Below are positions 44,591 through 55,234 of a DNA stretch of 64,000 bases, in pieces. Both the position numbers and the translations under genes were made by a program. The stretch lies in contig OX637398.1 in the NCBI GenBank assembly GCA_951799425.1, positions 20,160,270-20,224,269 of the forward strand, read 5' to 3'. The first letter of the stretch is position 1; every line of letters starts with the position of its first letter. Under the pieces are notes generated by a model. That model was not told where the DNA came from. It saw nothing but the letters and a program-made list of their open reading frames with translations, and made no database searches. This DNA comes from Ilex aquifolium (Eukaryota > Streptophyta > Magnoliopsida > Aquifoliales > Aquifoliaceae).

Positions 44591-45130
44591 TGATGCACCG
44601 ATGACATAATTCCAGGCACAGCACCGAAACTACGTACATCATTGTATCATGCATGAAGCGTATAATGCATATATAGATAAAGATATAAATAACATCAGCA
44701 TTTCCATAATCTAACCAATAATATACATATGTTCACCCTTCACCGAAGGGTATAAACGACTACTCACACCCCATTGCTACTGACAAGCAAAGAGTGCGGG
44801 TATTCGTCATTGCAACTGAAATGAAAACACAAAATCTAAAACTTCTTTCACAAGGAACAACACTTGAAACACAACCACTTTTATTATTAATTAAAACAAC
44901 AAAGTGGCGGTAGTTCAACTATCCGAATAGAAAGACTAAATAGAAATGTAGAAATACAGAATATCGGTGTAGAACAGACCGGCTATGACTTTCTCTTTCA
45001 CTTTTTCTCTCTTTGGCTCTTGGGTGGCCGGCCTTGTAGAAAGAAGGAGGGGACCCCTATTTTTAGGCAAATAAGGAAGCACGAGGTGGAGGATCAAGCC
45101 AAGCCACCTAGCTTGGTCGTCCGGACCCCC

Positions 45131-45152
45131 CATCACCATCCGGATGGTGATG
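45131..45152. promoter_or_regulatory. Perfect 22-bp CCGG-centred palindrome in E2 U3
   Basis: CATCACCATCCGGATGGTGA plus TG is self-complementary over 22 bp. It lies about 65 bp upstream of the TATA-like box on the minus strand. The E1 LTR and the internal promoter of E2 carry palindromes of the same design. Confidence 0.65.
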
Positions 45153-45447
45153 ACTTGCAGCAGGGGCATGTGTCATGTTCTTGGTGTTCGTGGTGTCTTG
45201 CAGCAGGGGCATGTGTCGCGTTCTGGAGCTTCCATGTGTCGCTTTTACACTTTGGTCCTTCGTTGTTTCCAGCTTTGCAAGTTTACCTCATATTCTCTTG
45301 TATTTCTGTATTAGACCCTGAAATTCAAACATAAAGTATTTAAAACTTTAATTTACGCACAAACCCTAATTCATAATGTTTAATTATTTTATCTTACAAA
45401 GTTAATTATTTAATTATTTTTTATTACACACTAATTAGGGTTAATCA

Positions 45448-45452
45448 TCTAC
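45448..45452. repeat. Target site duplication of E2, right copy (TCTAC)
   Basis: TCTAC follows GGGTTAATCA and matches 35325-35329. Removing E2 and one copy restores the T2 RNase H reading (G-M-S-T-L-E-I-M-G-D-S). Confidence 0.9.
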
Positions 45453-46960
45453 CCTGGAAATAATGGGCGACTCCTAGTTAGTCACCATGGCAGGGAGTTG
45501 TGCCTATTCTATTCAATTCCCATGGCTCTCTTATCAAAATTTGACGATGAGATGCTGAGAGCAGTCTCAAAAAAGGCTAAATGGCCAGGTAAACAATTTT
45601 GGCACAGCTAGGATCTGGGTTTAAGGATTCCCTAGGGCATGGACCAGCAACTCATAAAGGTCAAAAGGAAAGTTTGGTCATTCATTAAAGCCTAGGGAAT
45701 TTAGTTGGAAGAGTTAGTTGTCAGAATTGAAGAAAATTATTGGAGGGATGAGATCATATAGTTCCTTAAAAACCCAAGGGGCAATGTCGAGCAGGCTACT
45801 AGGAGGAGAGACGCGAACTACATACTCATGGATGGAGAATTGTAAAAGAAAGGGGTATACGAAGATATTCTTATGAGATGCATCAGTAAAGAGGAGGCCA
45901 TGCTAGTAATGATCGAAAGTTATGAAGGCATATATACGGGTCCCATTAGGCTGACATAAAAATGCAGTGGCTAATAAGGATATACGACTATTACTGGCTG
46001 AGCATCTTAACAGATTGCATCAAATATGCAAGAGGTTGTAAGGCGTGTCAATGCCATGGTCCTATTCATAGGGTGCCAGCAATACATATGCACCCAGTTC
46101 TAAAACCTTGGCCATTTTTTAGTGTGGGCCATGGATTTAATTGGGAAAATCTTCCCTCCTTCAACAAGACAACATTCCTTCATTATTTTGGTCACTGACT
46201 ATTATATTAAGTGGGTTGAAACCATCCCAATGAGGACGGTAAATCAAGCTGATGTTATTCCAATCTTGAAGAAGAAAATAATACACTGTTTTGGACTTCC
46301 CCAGTCAACCAAGGCACGGTCTTCAAAGGGAGTGAGGTCAAGGGGTTTACAGAGGAATATGGTTATAACATTATTCATTCCACTCCATATTACGCAAAGG
46401 GAAATGGCCAGGTGGAGTCCACTAACAAAACCATGAAGGGCATCATCGCCAAAATGGTAGAAGAAAACCCAAGAAGTTGGCATGATAGATTGTCCGAAGC
46501 ATTGTGGGCATATAGGACATCTAAATAGTCAAGTACTGGGATTACACCATTCAAATTAACTTAATGGACACGGCGCGATTTTACCCATGGAGATAACCAT
46601 GAAGTCTTTAAGGGTTGTTTTTCAACATAATCTGAACCTTGTCAAGTATCATGAAGCAATACTCATGGAACTCGAAGAATTAGATGATGTAAAGTCGGGT
46701 GCTCTAAATTACCTCAAGGTTCAGAAATTTAGAGTCGCGGCATTCAGAGTTAGAGACTTAGTTTGGAAGGCAAAATTGCCTTTAAGTTTAAAGGACCAAA
46801 GTTTGGCAAGTTGTTTGCCAACTGGGAAGGGTCGATTGTAAATATTGAAGTAAAGAATGAAGGTGTTTACAATTTGAACTTAAATTGAGAGATGCATAAT
46901 CATTCTATTAACAGACATTTTCTAAAGGCCTACTGGTTAATGGTCTGGGAGGCTGCAGAG
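45453..46960 (+). pseudogene. Tat element T2: end of RNase H and integrase
   Basis: The plus strand resumes RNase H (L-E-I-M-G-D-S, about 45454-45475). It then gives the integrase zinc region (C-I-K-Y-A-R-G-C-K-A-C, about 46017-46050) and the core W-A-M-D-L-I-G-K, T-D-Y-Y-I-K-W-V-E-T. A second frame reads Y-Y-A-K-G-N-G-Q-V-E-S-T-N. C-terminal parts are at 46587-46841, ending F-L-K-A-Y-W-L-M-V-W-E near 46950. Several frameshifts. It pairs with 32160-35324. Confidence 0.82.
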
Positions 46961-46999
46961 TGCAGAGAAGGCCAATAAACACAAACGGCAAGGCCGGCA

Positions 47000-47900
47000 G
47001 CTCATCAAGGTCGACGACAATAGTGATACATGTCCTAACAATTAGCTTTTGTGAAAATACAATAATAAAGTAAACAAGGGGACGAAAAATAAATAAAGAT
47101 GTAGTTTTATTCATAAAAACTTTGTGCAATTTCGGTTGATACAATGGATTAATAAAATAAAACAATATTCTACGCTGACATAAAGCTTCCCGATAGATAA
47201 ATGTCACAGTTTTGAAGATGACAACTTGTCTGCTAGAGATAAAGAAAGGAGCTGGAGGAAGCTTTAGGCTTGGGAGGAAAACTCAAAAAAGGAGTATGAT
47301 GATGATTACACCTTTACCTCCATCATGAGAAACCTTCCCATCTCTCAATTCCATTTTGGCTAAGAGATGCGCTCCATTATCACTTTCCTCATCGTAATGA
47401 TGGGAACCCGAAAGAGTGAACTTGTGTGAGAGGATCGTTAGATGCACCTAAAACTAAATGTAAAGCCTTCTCCAGATTCCTTAAGATCAGGAACAACCAA
47501 TCGATCCACAATACCTTCAGAATATATCTGGTTCCCTCGAAATGACCAAAAAAAGCTAATGCAGGCTATATAGTGAGGTATCTATCTTTCAGAAAGATGT
47601 GAGATAAATTGGTAAAACCAACTGCGAATGCTAGGGAAGAAAGTAATAGAACAAGGAGGCTTAAGACCGAAGAAGAAAGGATATGGTGATCATGGAGATC
47701 ACCTTACTGTTCTCGCTCTTCTGGGTCAAGAGGTTTAAAAGGCTTTCCAAGTATGTGAAACATTGGGAAAGACTTGGCTTGTGGAAAAATTAAGCAATAT
47801 TGAGGGATATATATAGTCCAAGGAAATGTAAGAATACATTAATGGTCACACCTCGGAAACTGCCAACAATCATGGTGATTTATGTCAGGTGAAACATCAG
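47000..47900 (-). other. Second antisense unit of T2, TATA-led, product unknown
   Basis: The minus strand has a TATA box (CTATATATATCC, about 47806-47817) after GGCAGTTTCCGAGG and CCATTAATGTATTC. Downstream are CTCTTGACCCAGAAGAGCGA followed by a possible splice donor (GTAAGG), and AGTTGGTTTTACCAA near 47610. Each block has a counterpart in T1 at 9650-9960, at the same place between the PMD ORF and the integrase end. No recognisable protein; old but conserved in order. Confidence 0.4.
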
Positions 47901-48418
47901 CATTCATTGCATAAAGACGACTATAGTCATGCGCGAAGCCCAAATGACGAATGTGTTACTTAATGGTATTAATTGCTAATTAAATCACAGTTAGGCTATC
48001 AGTCACATGCATAATGAAAGGACAGAAGAAATAAATGGACAATCAAGGTGAAAAGACAAAAAGACCAACTTTATTTATTACTTTTTAAGAGGTCGTACAA
48101 AGTTACTAAAGTGGCCTCCAAATGAAATAAAGAGTCATTATCATCAGCCCTAAGCTCAATCGTGGCGGAGTTGGCTTGATCTAGGGAGCCATCAATATGG
48201 GCCATAACGCCGCGAGTGGCAACCTCTAGGTGTGCCAATTGTTCATCAAAGCAAGCAACCTCTTTCAGTAGGGCCACACGATGAGTCTCAAGTTATTTGA
48301 TCTGACGATTCATTGAGGTAAGTTGGTCATGACACAATTTGTGCTGACCAGAGAACTTGGTGAATTGGCCCACATAAAACTTCAGGCTGGCTAACATGTC
48401 CCACCAACCATTAACAAT

Positions 48419-48426
48419 GGTGAGAC
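48419..48426. repeat. hAT target site duplication, left (GGTGAGAC)
   Basis: Identical to 49320-49327 immediately beyond the right inverted repeat. Confidence 0.93.
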
Positions 48427-49319
48427 TAGGGGTGTTCAACCGACGTTAAGGGTCGGAAGTTGGCACTTCCGTCGACCGGACCGACTAAAATCGGAAGTGA
48501 AAATTGATAGCCGAACCGAACCGTTTCATGGGCCTAACCGAACCGTTAACCTACCCTTATAGTTGGTCGGTTTACGGTTCGGATAACGGGTGAGGTTTGT
48601 ATCAGGATCCATCATTTTCAAAACCAAAAATTATTATTTTTCAGATACTGTATCAAAAACTTTAGATCTACTCGATAGAGTTCAGATCTGAACGATATGG
48701 TTCAGATCTACGCCATGGATAGTAGGAGCTTGTGACGCCATGGACAGTAGGAGCTTGTGGTCGAATAATTTGTATCAAAATCTTCAGATCTACTCGATAG
48801 TGTTCAGATCTGAACGATATGGTTCAGATCTACTCCATGGACAGTCGAAGCTTGTGGTCTACTGAAGCTTGTGGCCTACTGAAGCTTGTGGTCGATGGTA
48901 AAAGTGGATGAAGATCGAAGAACATAAAAAAGAAGAAGAAGTGGAGAGGCGATAGGGACTGTGTTTTGCATCCTGTGATTATTTGATAAAGAAGGAAGAG
49001 GAGTTGGATTGCTGAGACTTCGGAGAGGCAGGGTGGGGGTGTTCTGAAGAAGATGTAGTGGGTTTGGGGGTTTTATATTTTTGTTTTTGTATTTTTTTAA
49101 AGGGTAAAGTAATATTTTATGTTTTTATATTACTATTCGGTTCGGTTCGGCTATTTCGGGTTGTGACATTTACCTACCCATCATCCGAACCGAATCAGTC
49201 GGGTAAGACTTTATTTCATCCGAAACCCGAACCGCATGTATTTTTAACCGCCCATTTTCGTTCGGTTCGGTCGGGTATGAATCGGTTAATCGGGTAAACG
49301 GTTATTCTGCACACCCCTA
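48427..49319. mobile_element. Non-autonomous hAT element (893 bp)
   Basis: The ends TAGGGGTGT...ACACCCCTA form terminal inverted repeats, flanked by the perfect 8-bp duplication GGTGAGAC (48419-48426 and 49320-49327), diagnostic of hAT. Subterminal regions are rich in CGGTTCGG/CCGAACCG copies in both orientations. The middle contains a tandemly repeated block built on TTCAGATCTACTCGATAG. No transposase is encoded. Confidence 0.93.
48655..48905. repeat. Tandem repeats inside the hAT element
   Basis: A block with TTCAGATCTACTCGATAG, TTCAGATCTGAACGATATGG and CCATGGACAGTAGGAGCTTG occurs twice with a spacing of about 120 bp. Smaller repeats (CCATGGA.AGTAGGAGCTTG, then CTACTGAAGCTTGTGG) are nested in it. 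Confidence 0.8.
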
Positions 49320-49327
49320 GGTGAGAC
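49320..49327. repeat. hAT target site duplication, right (GGTGAGAC)
   Basis: Identical to 48419-48426 immediately before the left inverted repeat. Confidence 0.93.
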
Positions 49328-49923
49328 AGTCTTGTCGCTTATGATAAAAGGACTCAGCCTTTTGCAAAAGCGCATGAAGGTCATCAACAACTCGGGCTAG
49401 CTTCTAACGGCCTTCGTCCATAAGCAAAGGAGACTTAAAAAGAACCCGAAGTACTTGAAACTAAGAATCAACGAGATTTGGCTTTTCAAGCAACTCGTCT
49501 AGATGACTGTTCATAACAAACATCGCTCTATGAGCCTCATCAAAATCAGGGCTAAGATCCATTTCAAGTTTCAAAAGAAAACAAGACCAACAGAAAGACG
49601 ATCTCTTAAGGAAGGAAGTAAGGATTAAGGATAAACTCTATAAAAGGGGTGAAGACCTGAAAAGGCAAGACATCTTGAGCCTGTGTAATGTCTTGAGTCA
49701 AGTCCACAACTTGATTCTGCTCTGTGGCCTGGGTTTGTGTAGCGCTTGATTAGCTTCTGAGCCTGTTGGAATAGTGCCTAAAGTTGGGTAAATTTCTAAA
49801 ACATCAATAAATACATCAACGTTTAGCTATTCCACCATTACTTCTTGAGAGGAGTTGGATGGGGGAGGCCAGAGGTACAATAGACATAGTAGAAACGGAC
49901 GGAATAGATTTAGAGGTCGGCCC

Positions 49924-50993
49924 AGTGTTTTGAATAACGGTCGTTACGTTACGTAATGCCCGTTACATAACGGTATTAGTAGGTCACAACGGTATCAGTA
50001 GGTCACATTCTCGTTACAGACCGATATAACAGACAAAATAAAATTCACATACGTAACGGCCATTACCGGGTCATAACAGGTCCGTAACAACCGTAACCTG
50101 GTTGTAACGGATCGACCCGTTTAAGCTTTTCCCAATTTTTCCTAATTTTGCTCAAAATTGTAACAACTTTCCCAAAAAAAACTCAAATTGCAAGTCGTGC
50201 CCAAATAAAGGTTATGAATTTCAGTCAAAACAATAAGTTTGGTAAGAAAAACCTCACAAAATACTATAAAATCGATGAAGCCCACCAATCAATACCGGTA
50301 TCAATCACTCTCTTCGGCAACAACGGCCCTAATTTCCCAAGCGACACTCTCTTCAGCAGCAGCGGCCACAAAGCACCACGGAGTTTACAGACGGGGAAGG
50401 TGATTTCCTCCATCGTTTCTTCTTCCATGTAGTTGATTAGTTGCAGGTTTTTGGGGGCGAAAAATGGGTAGACAACGAAAGAGAAAAAACGAATAATACA
50501 ACATTTTGCACTTCTGCAAAACCCACTTCAGATCAGGTGGTATGGGTGTGAATGGTAAGTCTGCCACCTGTCCAAATTTGAGTGCATAGTTGGACATTTG
50601 GAGAATCTACCTGTTGTACACGTGTTATGTATTGCTCAACAATTCTCTTGTATAAAAGATGTGGGTCAAATGGGTCTATTAATTTCTTCTTCCGTCTTTG
50701 CTTAAATCACTATAAAATTGTATGTTTAAGTTAAGATATAAGCTAAAATCATTTAAGAACTAAAGTAACTTATAATGATACAATAAAATAAACTATAAAC
50801 TCCTAAAAACTTATATCTCAACAGTTTTGGAGTTGAAACATATATAAATTCATTTTTGGGAGGAGTTGGGAATGAAAATTTAAAATTCACGAATCCGATT
50901 TTTATTACTGTTACGTAGTGTCCGTTATATCCTGTGTCCGTTACAACATTACTATTACCGTTACAGGGGCCGTTACCATTATTTAGAACCATG
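49924..50993. mobile_element. Mutator-like element with short inverted ends (about 1.07 kb)
   Basis: The left end AGTGTTTTGAATAACGG and right end CCATTATTTAGAACCATG are imperfect inverted repeats. The flanks GGTCGGCCC (49915-49923) and GGTCTGCCC (50994-51002) form a 9-bp duplication with one mismatch, the Mutator size. Subterminal regions repeat GTTACG/CGTAAC motifs. A Ser-rich open stretch (50148-50432) is the only coding candidate. No transposase. Confidence 0.75.
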
Positions 50994-52430
50994 GGTCTGC
51001 CCCAAAGGCACAAGACCGTTAAAAATACTATCCTGCAATGGTTCATAAAAGCAGGGATCGAAGTGGAAGAAGAAGTCCCATTGTGTTGACAAACGCAATG
51101 AACAAGTGGAGCATCATCAACCAGATGGTCATTGTTGTGTTGGGTCGTCCCATTTGAGTTACTCATGATGGTGTTCAAACTTCAACGCTTCTCTCTAGAC
51201 CTTGACCTAGAGGGAAAAGGTGAGTTGGTTGATGATGAAAGATCAAGTTCCATCGAAGAATTCATTCGAGAGGCTGGCTGACGAGCCAAGGGCGAAAGAG
51301 AGTTGTGTGCAGAGCCAACCCTTGGAGATGGGGGAGGCAAGATGGAAAATTCACTACGTGGATAATGATGGACAAGTCATTTTCGAATTGCATGGAAACG
51401 TTCACACCATGATCTGAAAAATTATGTGGTATCAGACATGGCCTTGAAAGGAACCACGTGAAAAGACCGAAAATTCGTAGAGTAGTGTTGAAAGATTACT
51501 CGAATCATGGATGAATCGGCCAAAGTAGGCCAATTGGTAAACTCAGTATTAAATGTGGCTTCAAAAGGAGAAAGTATGTGCTAAACCAAACCAAATTATT
51601 GAAACTAATTGGGGACCAAAGGCTATAATGAAAATCTTTGGGAAAGAGGTAGGAGAACCAGACATCTGCATGCTGAGCAGATTGGTCAGAAGGGCCTCCC
51701 CAAGGCGATAGAGAAACCATTCAAGACCATAATTACGAGCGAATGGCATCCAGACGGACCGTGAATCGGTTTGTTGATGAAAGAAGCCAAAACACTCGAC
51801 GAATGATTGTTCATTACATGGTGCCGCAGTCTAGAGCTGGCCATAAGTAATGTCAACATCACAGGAGGGAGCAACAGAAAATTCTGGAAATTACGCACGA
51901 AGCCATAACTGAAGGATCCAAATGAGGCCGACACCTTTGAGCATATTGGTGTTGATTATCTCGAACCTCCCACGTGAAAGTTGGGCAAGCATAATAGGGG
52001 CCAAGGCATAAGAATCTCCGCGGCCAGGTTAACGACCAATGCGAAGTACTCCCTGGTGATTTTACAAGAAGAAGCACATAAAGAAATGATTGAGACAGTA
52101 AAGAAAAAAAAATGTGTTTAGCATCTATGACTTTTAAGTCGTCCCGGCCACCATAGGCCATGAGAAAATGAGAGTGGGCTAGTAGTGGTCTATTTTGATG
52201 ATCAAGTGGCAAACAGTAGGCCTTGTCCATACGAGAAAGAAGAGCATTGACCTTGGCCCCAAAAGGAGGAAGGCCGACCAAAAGGAGGAAGGCCGACGAG
52301 GGAAAATATATCACAAACCATCAAACACATCATGCCACAAAAAAAGTGGAAGTCGTTATTTGCTGTGGACCAGAATAGGAGAGCTGAACAAAGCAGGATT
52401 CGGCTCCTCTGTGTTTCACTAAGAACAGCA

Positions 52431-52620
52431 GGCCCTGCTGTTCGCCCAAAACGACACCGTTTGCCTTCTTTTTTTTTTCTTTTTTTTCCGTTAAACGGAA
52501 CCGTTCCATTTTGTTCTTGAACAGTCCCGATTTTTCTGTTCAGTCCCAATTTATCGTTAAACGGCACCATTCTTGGATGACCAGAAGAGAAAGCTTAATA
52601 TTGGTCGGAGATTTCCCCAT

Positions 52621-52650
<30 letters not shown>
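52431..52650 (+). other. 5' flank of haemoglobin fragment with (GA)n microsatellite
   Basis: A T/C-rich tract (52456-52490) and a palindromic CGTTAAACGGAACCGTT-type segment precede a pure (GA)n run at about 52625-52650 that ends at the ATG. GA-rich leaders are common in plant 5' UTRs. The junction with T2 lies near 52400-52430. Confidence 0.5.
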
Positions 52651-52656
<6 letters not shown>

Positions 52657-53123
52657 TCGCAGCAGAAGGCCTCCGAGTTGAGCGGGTTGGATCCCAGCGA
52701 CGCTTTCGCCATTGATGAGACCAACCTCTTAGAGAAGTTGGGTTTCCAAACCTTCATCAATCTCTCCACTAATTTCTACAACATGTATGTTCGTATCTCT
52801 CCACTAATTGATGGGTTGCTGTGAAAATGTAGAATAAGGGAAGGGAATGATAGAAAGTTCGAATCTTTATAACTATGTAACGTTTGTGCAATTTGAATAG
52901 ATGGGTTGCTCAGAAAGTGTAGAAAATAGGAGGGGATAAAAGGAAGTTTGAATCTTTGGCTCAATTTGAGCTCTGATGGTGTTGAGTTTTAGGGTTTATG
53001 ATGATGAAGAAGAGTGGTTTAGATCAATTTTTGGGAATTCAAGGAAAAAAGATGCAATTCATAATCAATATGAGTTCTTTGTCCAGAGAATGTAAGGCCC
53101 CCCTCTGTATTATCAGAGAAAAG
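52651..53123 (+). pseudogene. GLB3: Two-on-two (truncated) haemoglobin, exons 1-2 only
   Basis: The ATG at 52651 opens exon 1 (52651-52784): [12 protein letters not shown], then F-A-I-D-E-T-N-L, then [11 protein letters not shown]. An intron of 208 bp (GTATGT...TTTTAG, 52785-52992) follows, and exon 2 (52993-53123) reads [22 protein letters not shown], then G-P-P-L-Y-Y-Q-R-K. This matches the start of plant class 3 haemoglobin (2/2 fold, haem protein of nucleus/cytosol). Exon 2 has an in-frame TAA at 53093-53095 where the family has Gly. The last base of exon 1 is T where an AG|GT junction giving Arg is expected. A donor (AAAG|GTGAGC) follows exon 2, but the exons with the proximal haem-binding His are not found downstream. 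It is a decayed host gene fragment. Confidence 0.85.
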
Positions 53124-55234
53124 GTGAGCTAAGTTTTATTTATAATTCAATTGTGGCATAATCATATTCATATGAGGATAAATATATAAGAGGGTGGTTT
53201 TGTTTGTCTCTCTTCTTGCTATATGGTATGCCTATTTGTAACCTGGTCCTTTTAATTGACCCATTAATTTTTTTTTTTGTCTTACGCTAGCGCGAAGTTA
53301 CGGCCTCCATCTATTTGAATTAGTTTCTTTATTAAGGTTAGAGATTAATCTTCAGTTAAACATTATTCATAGGGCCCGTAATGCAGCTTTTTCTTGGTTG
53401 ATAATGTGAAATCTGGTAGCTCTTTCACGGCTCTACGTCATATTTGAATGGCAATATAAACTATCAATAGCTCCCATACTGATTTTACTTTTTTTTGCCC
53501 ATACAATTACTTTGGACACTGAAAAATGTTATGTTCCACAATCGAAGTTCAGAGCATAAATCTTATGTTTGAGAATCTTTCGATGTTCTGGGCTAGGGTG
53601 ATTGATCTGATGTATTAGGCGTGTGCATTTTCTTGATCAGAAACTTTATGGATTTCATTCAACTTGTTTGCTTGGTGCCAAACTCACTGATTAGATCAGT
53701 GATTCCCAGAGTTTCTTTGTGTATTGAGTATTTGACCGGGAACTCATTGGAATCTTGTTTGTCTAACAAAGATTGGTTGTTCTATTAAAATCAAAGGAAA
53801 CAATCTGGAAAGGAAATGTTAGTCTTTGTGTTATTACTTGTTATACACTATAAAGCACGGTCACTCTAAAAAAAGGAAGGGGGGGGGGGGGGGGCTTGCT
53901 GCACACCTGCTTATAAAAAAGCTGCCCCCACATATCATAAATTACTTGTCACAAATGTTGAGGTGAGCCACCCCAATGGATCAGACATAGCTATAAAGGA
54001 GATGAACTGACATTGTCCAACTTGAAGACTTTTGCCATTTACCAGAACACTTATGAACTGACATTGTCCAACATGGTGCCTTATCTGCAAGTTACTATCG
54101 TGTGATTAAAGGTGTTGTTATGCTTATGGTTATGGGTTTTGCAATTTAAATTGTGTGATTTAAATTGTAATGTAATATAGTTATGTGTATTATTAATGCA
54201 AGTTACTTATGCTTGATGTAGGTTACAACATTGCATCTTCCAACTGTGCCTGAAATTTTTCATTCTCATTTTGGGGGAATGAACATCTGCTACAACTGTG
54301 CCTGAAATTGCAAGTGATCTTAATGAAATAAACATCTGCTAGCAACGGCTTGAGTGAACATCTGCTTCCAATTGAAAATTTGCTTCCAAGTGAACATCTA
54401 CTAGCAACGACTTGAGTTGTTACGATTCATATTCATGTTACTTTCTAGCTTTAATTTAGTGAAGTTGTTTGTGGTTGTAATGATAAAATGATGTAACAGT
54501 TTACTTTCATTTATGGGAAAGATCTTTTCTTAATTATGTAATGGTTTGTTTCATTTATGTAATGTTACTTATGTGTTGGTGGGATAACTTTGGATTGTTG
54601 AATGATGGTGGTATTGCATTAAAATGAGATGTTTAATCTTTGTATGTTGGATGATGGTATGGATGATGATGGCATTGAAGGGATGACATTTTTTTTTTCG
54701 GTAAGTAAGATCAATTCCATAAAAGTCGAAAATGGGTTCATGTACACATGTGTTTCCAAAGGGATGGTTGATCTTCTAAAACAAGACAATAGAAGATCCA
54801 CCATCCCCATAGCAAAAGAATACATTGTAATTTCAAATTTCAAAAGGATCAAAAAGAAACTGTCAAGATCAAGCATAACTGGACTTCAAACTTGAACGGT
54901 AATTTGAAGCACCATCCAGCACTGCAGCAGCAACATCAACATCATTGCAACACCATCAGCATTAAGCAATAGCAAAAAATAGCCAGCAAGCTCAAACCAA
55001 CAAGCAACACAGCAGCAGCTGCAGAACAACTTTTGCTCTCTTGTTTAACAACACAACTTTTGCCCTCTTGTTCTTCAAATATCCTTGAAAAAATCATAGA
55101 TGTCCTTGCTTGGTTGAAACTGTTGTTGTCCCTATTCTCCAAACATCATCCCTCAATGCGTAAAGTCTATGTGTGGAGGGGAGTGTAACTCTCTCTTGGA
55201 ATGATGTCAAAAGAAAGGGCAACAGAATGGTGGA
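53124..55234. other. Host-like non-coding DNA, no gene recognised
   Basis: No further haemoglobin exon could be read. The tract holds a G run (53880-53894), short local repeats (GAACATCTGCT, CAACTGTGCCTGAAAT, GAACTGACATTGTCCAAC; 53960-54420), and a CAGCAGCAACA-rich patch (54915-55030). The open frames at 54619-55142 lack any recognisable domain. Confidence 0.4.

Larger units (their letters stand above)
35330..45447 (-). mobile_element. Athila-like gag-PR element E2, complete, nested in T2
   Basis: This is a 10.1-kb element with both LTRs, a perfect TSD, a perfect tRNA-Asp PBS, gag, protease, a decayed zinc-finger ORF, a transposon-protein ORF, a non-coding tract and a PPT, all on the minus strand. 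No RT, RNase H or integrase is found between PR and the zinc-finger ORF. Its architecture matches E1, although the LTRs of the two differ and the insertion sites are independent. Confidence 0.93.
43613..45447 (-). mobile_element. E2 5' LTR (1835 bp)
   Basis: In plus view it runs from TGATTCGCACTATTTTGTG to AATTAGGGTTAATCA. A minus-strand TATA-like CCTAAAAATAGGGG is at 45054-45067. The perfect 22-bp palindrome lies at 45131-45152. The R/U5 side holds imperfect repeats of ACAACTTCTTAGGTTAGCTG (for example near 44009, 44050, 44195 and 44230). Confidence 0.9.
48071..52430 (-). pseudogene. Antisense PMD ORF of Tat element T2, interrupted
   Basis: The minus strand starts near 52400 with L-L-C-S-A-L-L-F-W-S-T-A-N-N-D-F, then D-I-F-S-L-V-G-L-P-P-F-G and A-K-V-N-A-L-L-S-R. 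Further PMD blocks run to about 51500. A low-complexity middle (51180-51000, 49914-49330) follows. The C-terminal coiled-coil-like end is at 48277-48071 (D-E-Q-L-A-H-L-E-V, F-H-L-E-A-T-L). A Mutator-like element (49924-50993) and a hAT element (48427-49319) sit inside it. It mirrors T1: PMD ORF antisense to pol, ending about 1.1 kb from the integrase stop. The N-terminal part is missing where host-like DNA begins. Confidence 0.78.

Noticed and set aside
44000..44600. CRISPR-like spaced repeats
   Set aside because: Repeats are imperfect, irregularly spaced and inside a plant LTR; they are LTR-internal duplications.
7036..52430. T1 and T2 as one large inverted segmental duplication
   Set aside because: They share family and order, but carry different nested elements at different sites. 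T1 has a protease deletion, T2 lacks gag, and sequence divergence is high, so two separate old insertions fit better.
54619..55142. Opposite-strand ORFs as host exons
   Set aside because: Low complexity, no recognisable domain, no splice context and both strands equally open.
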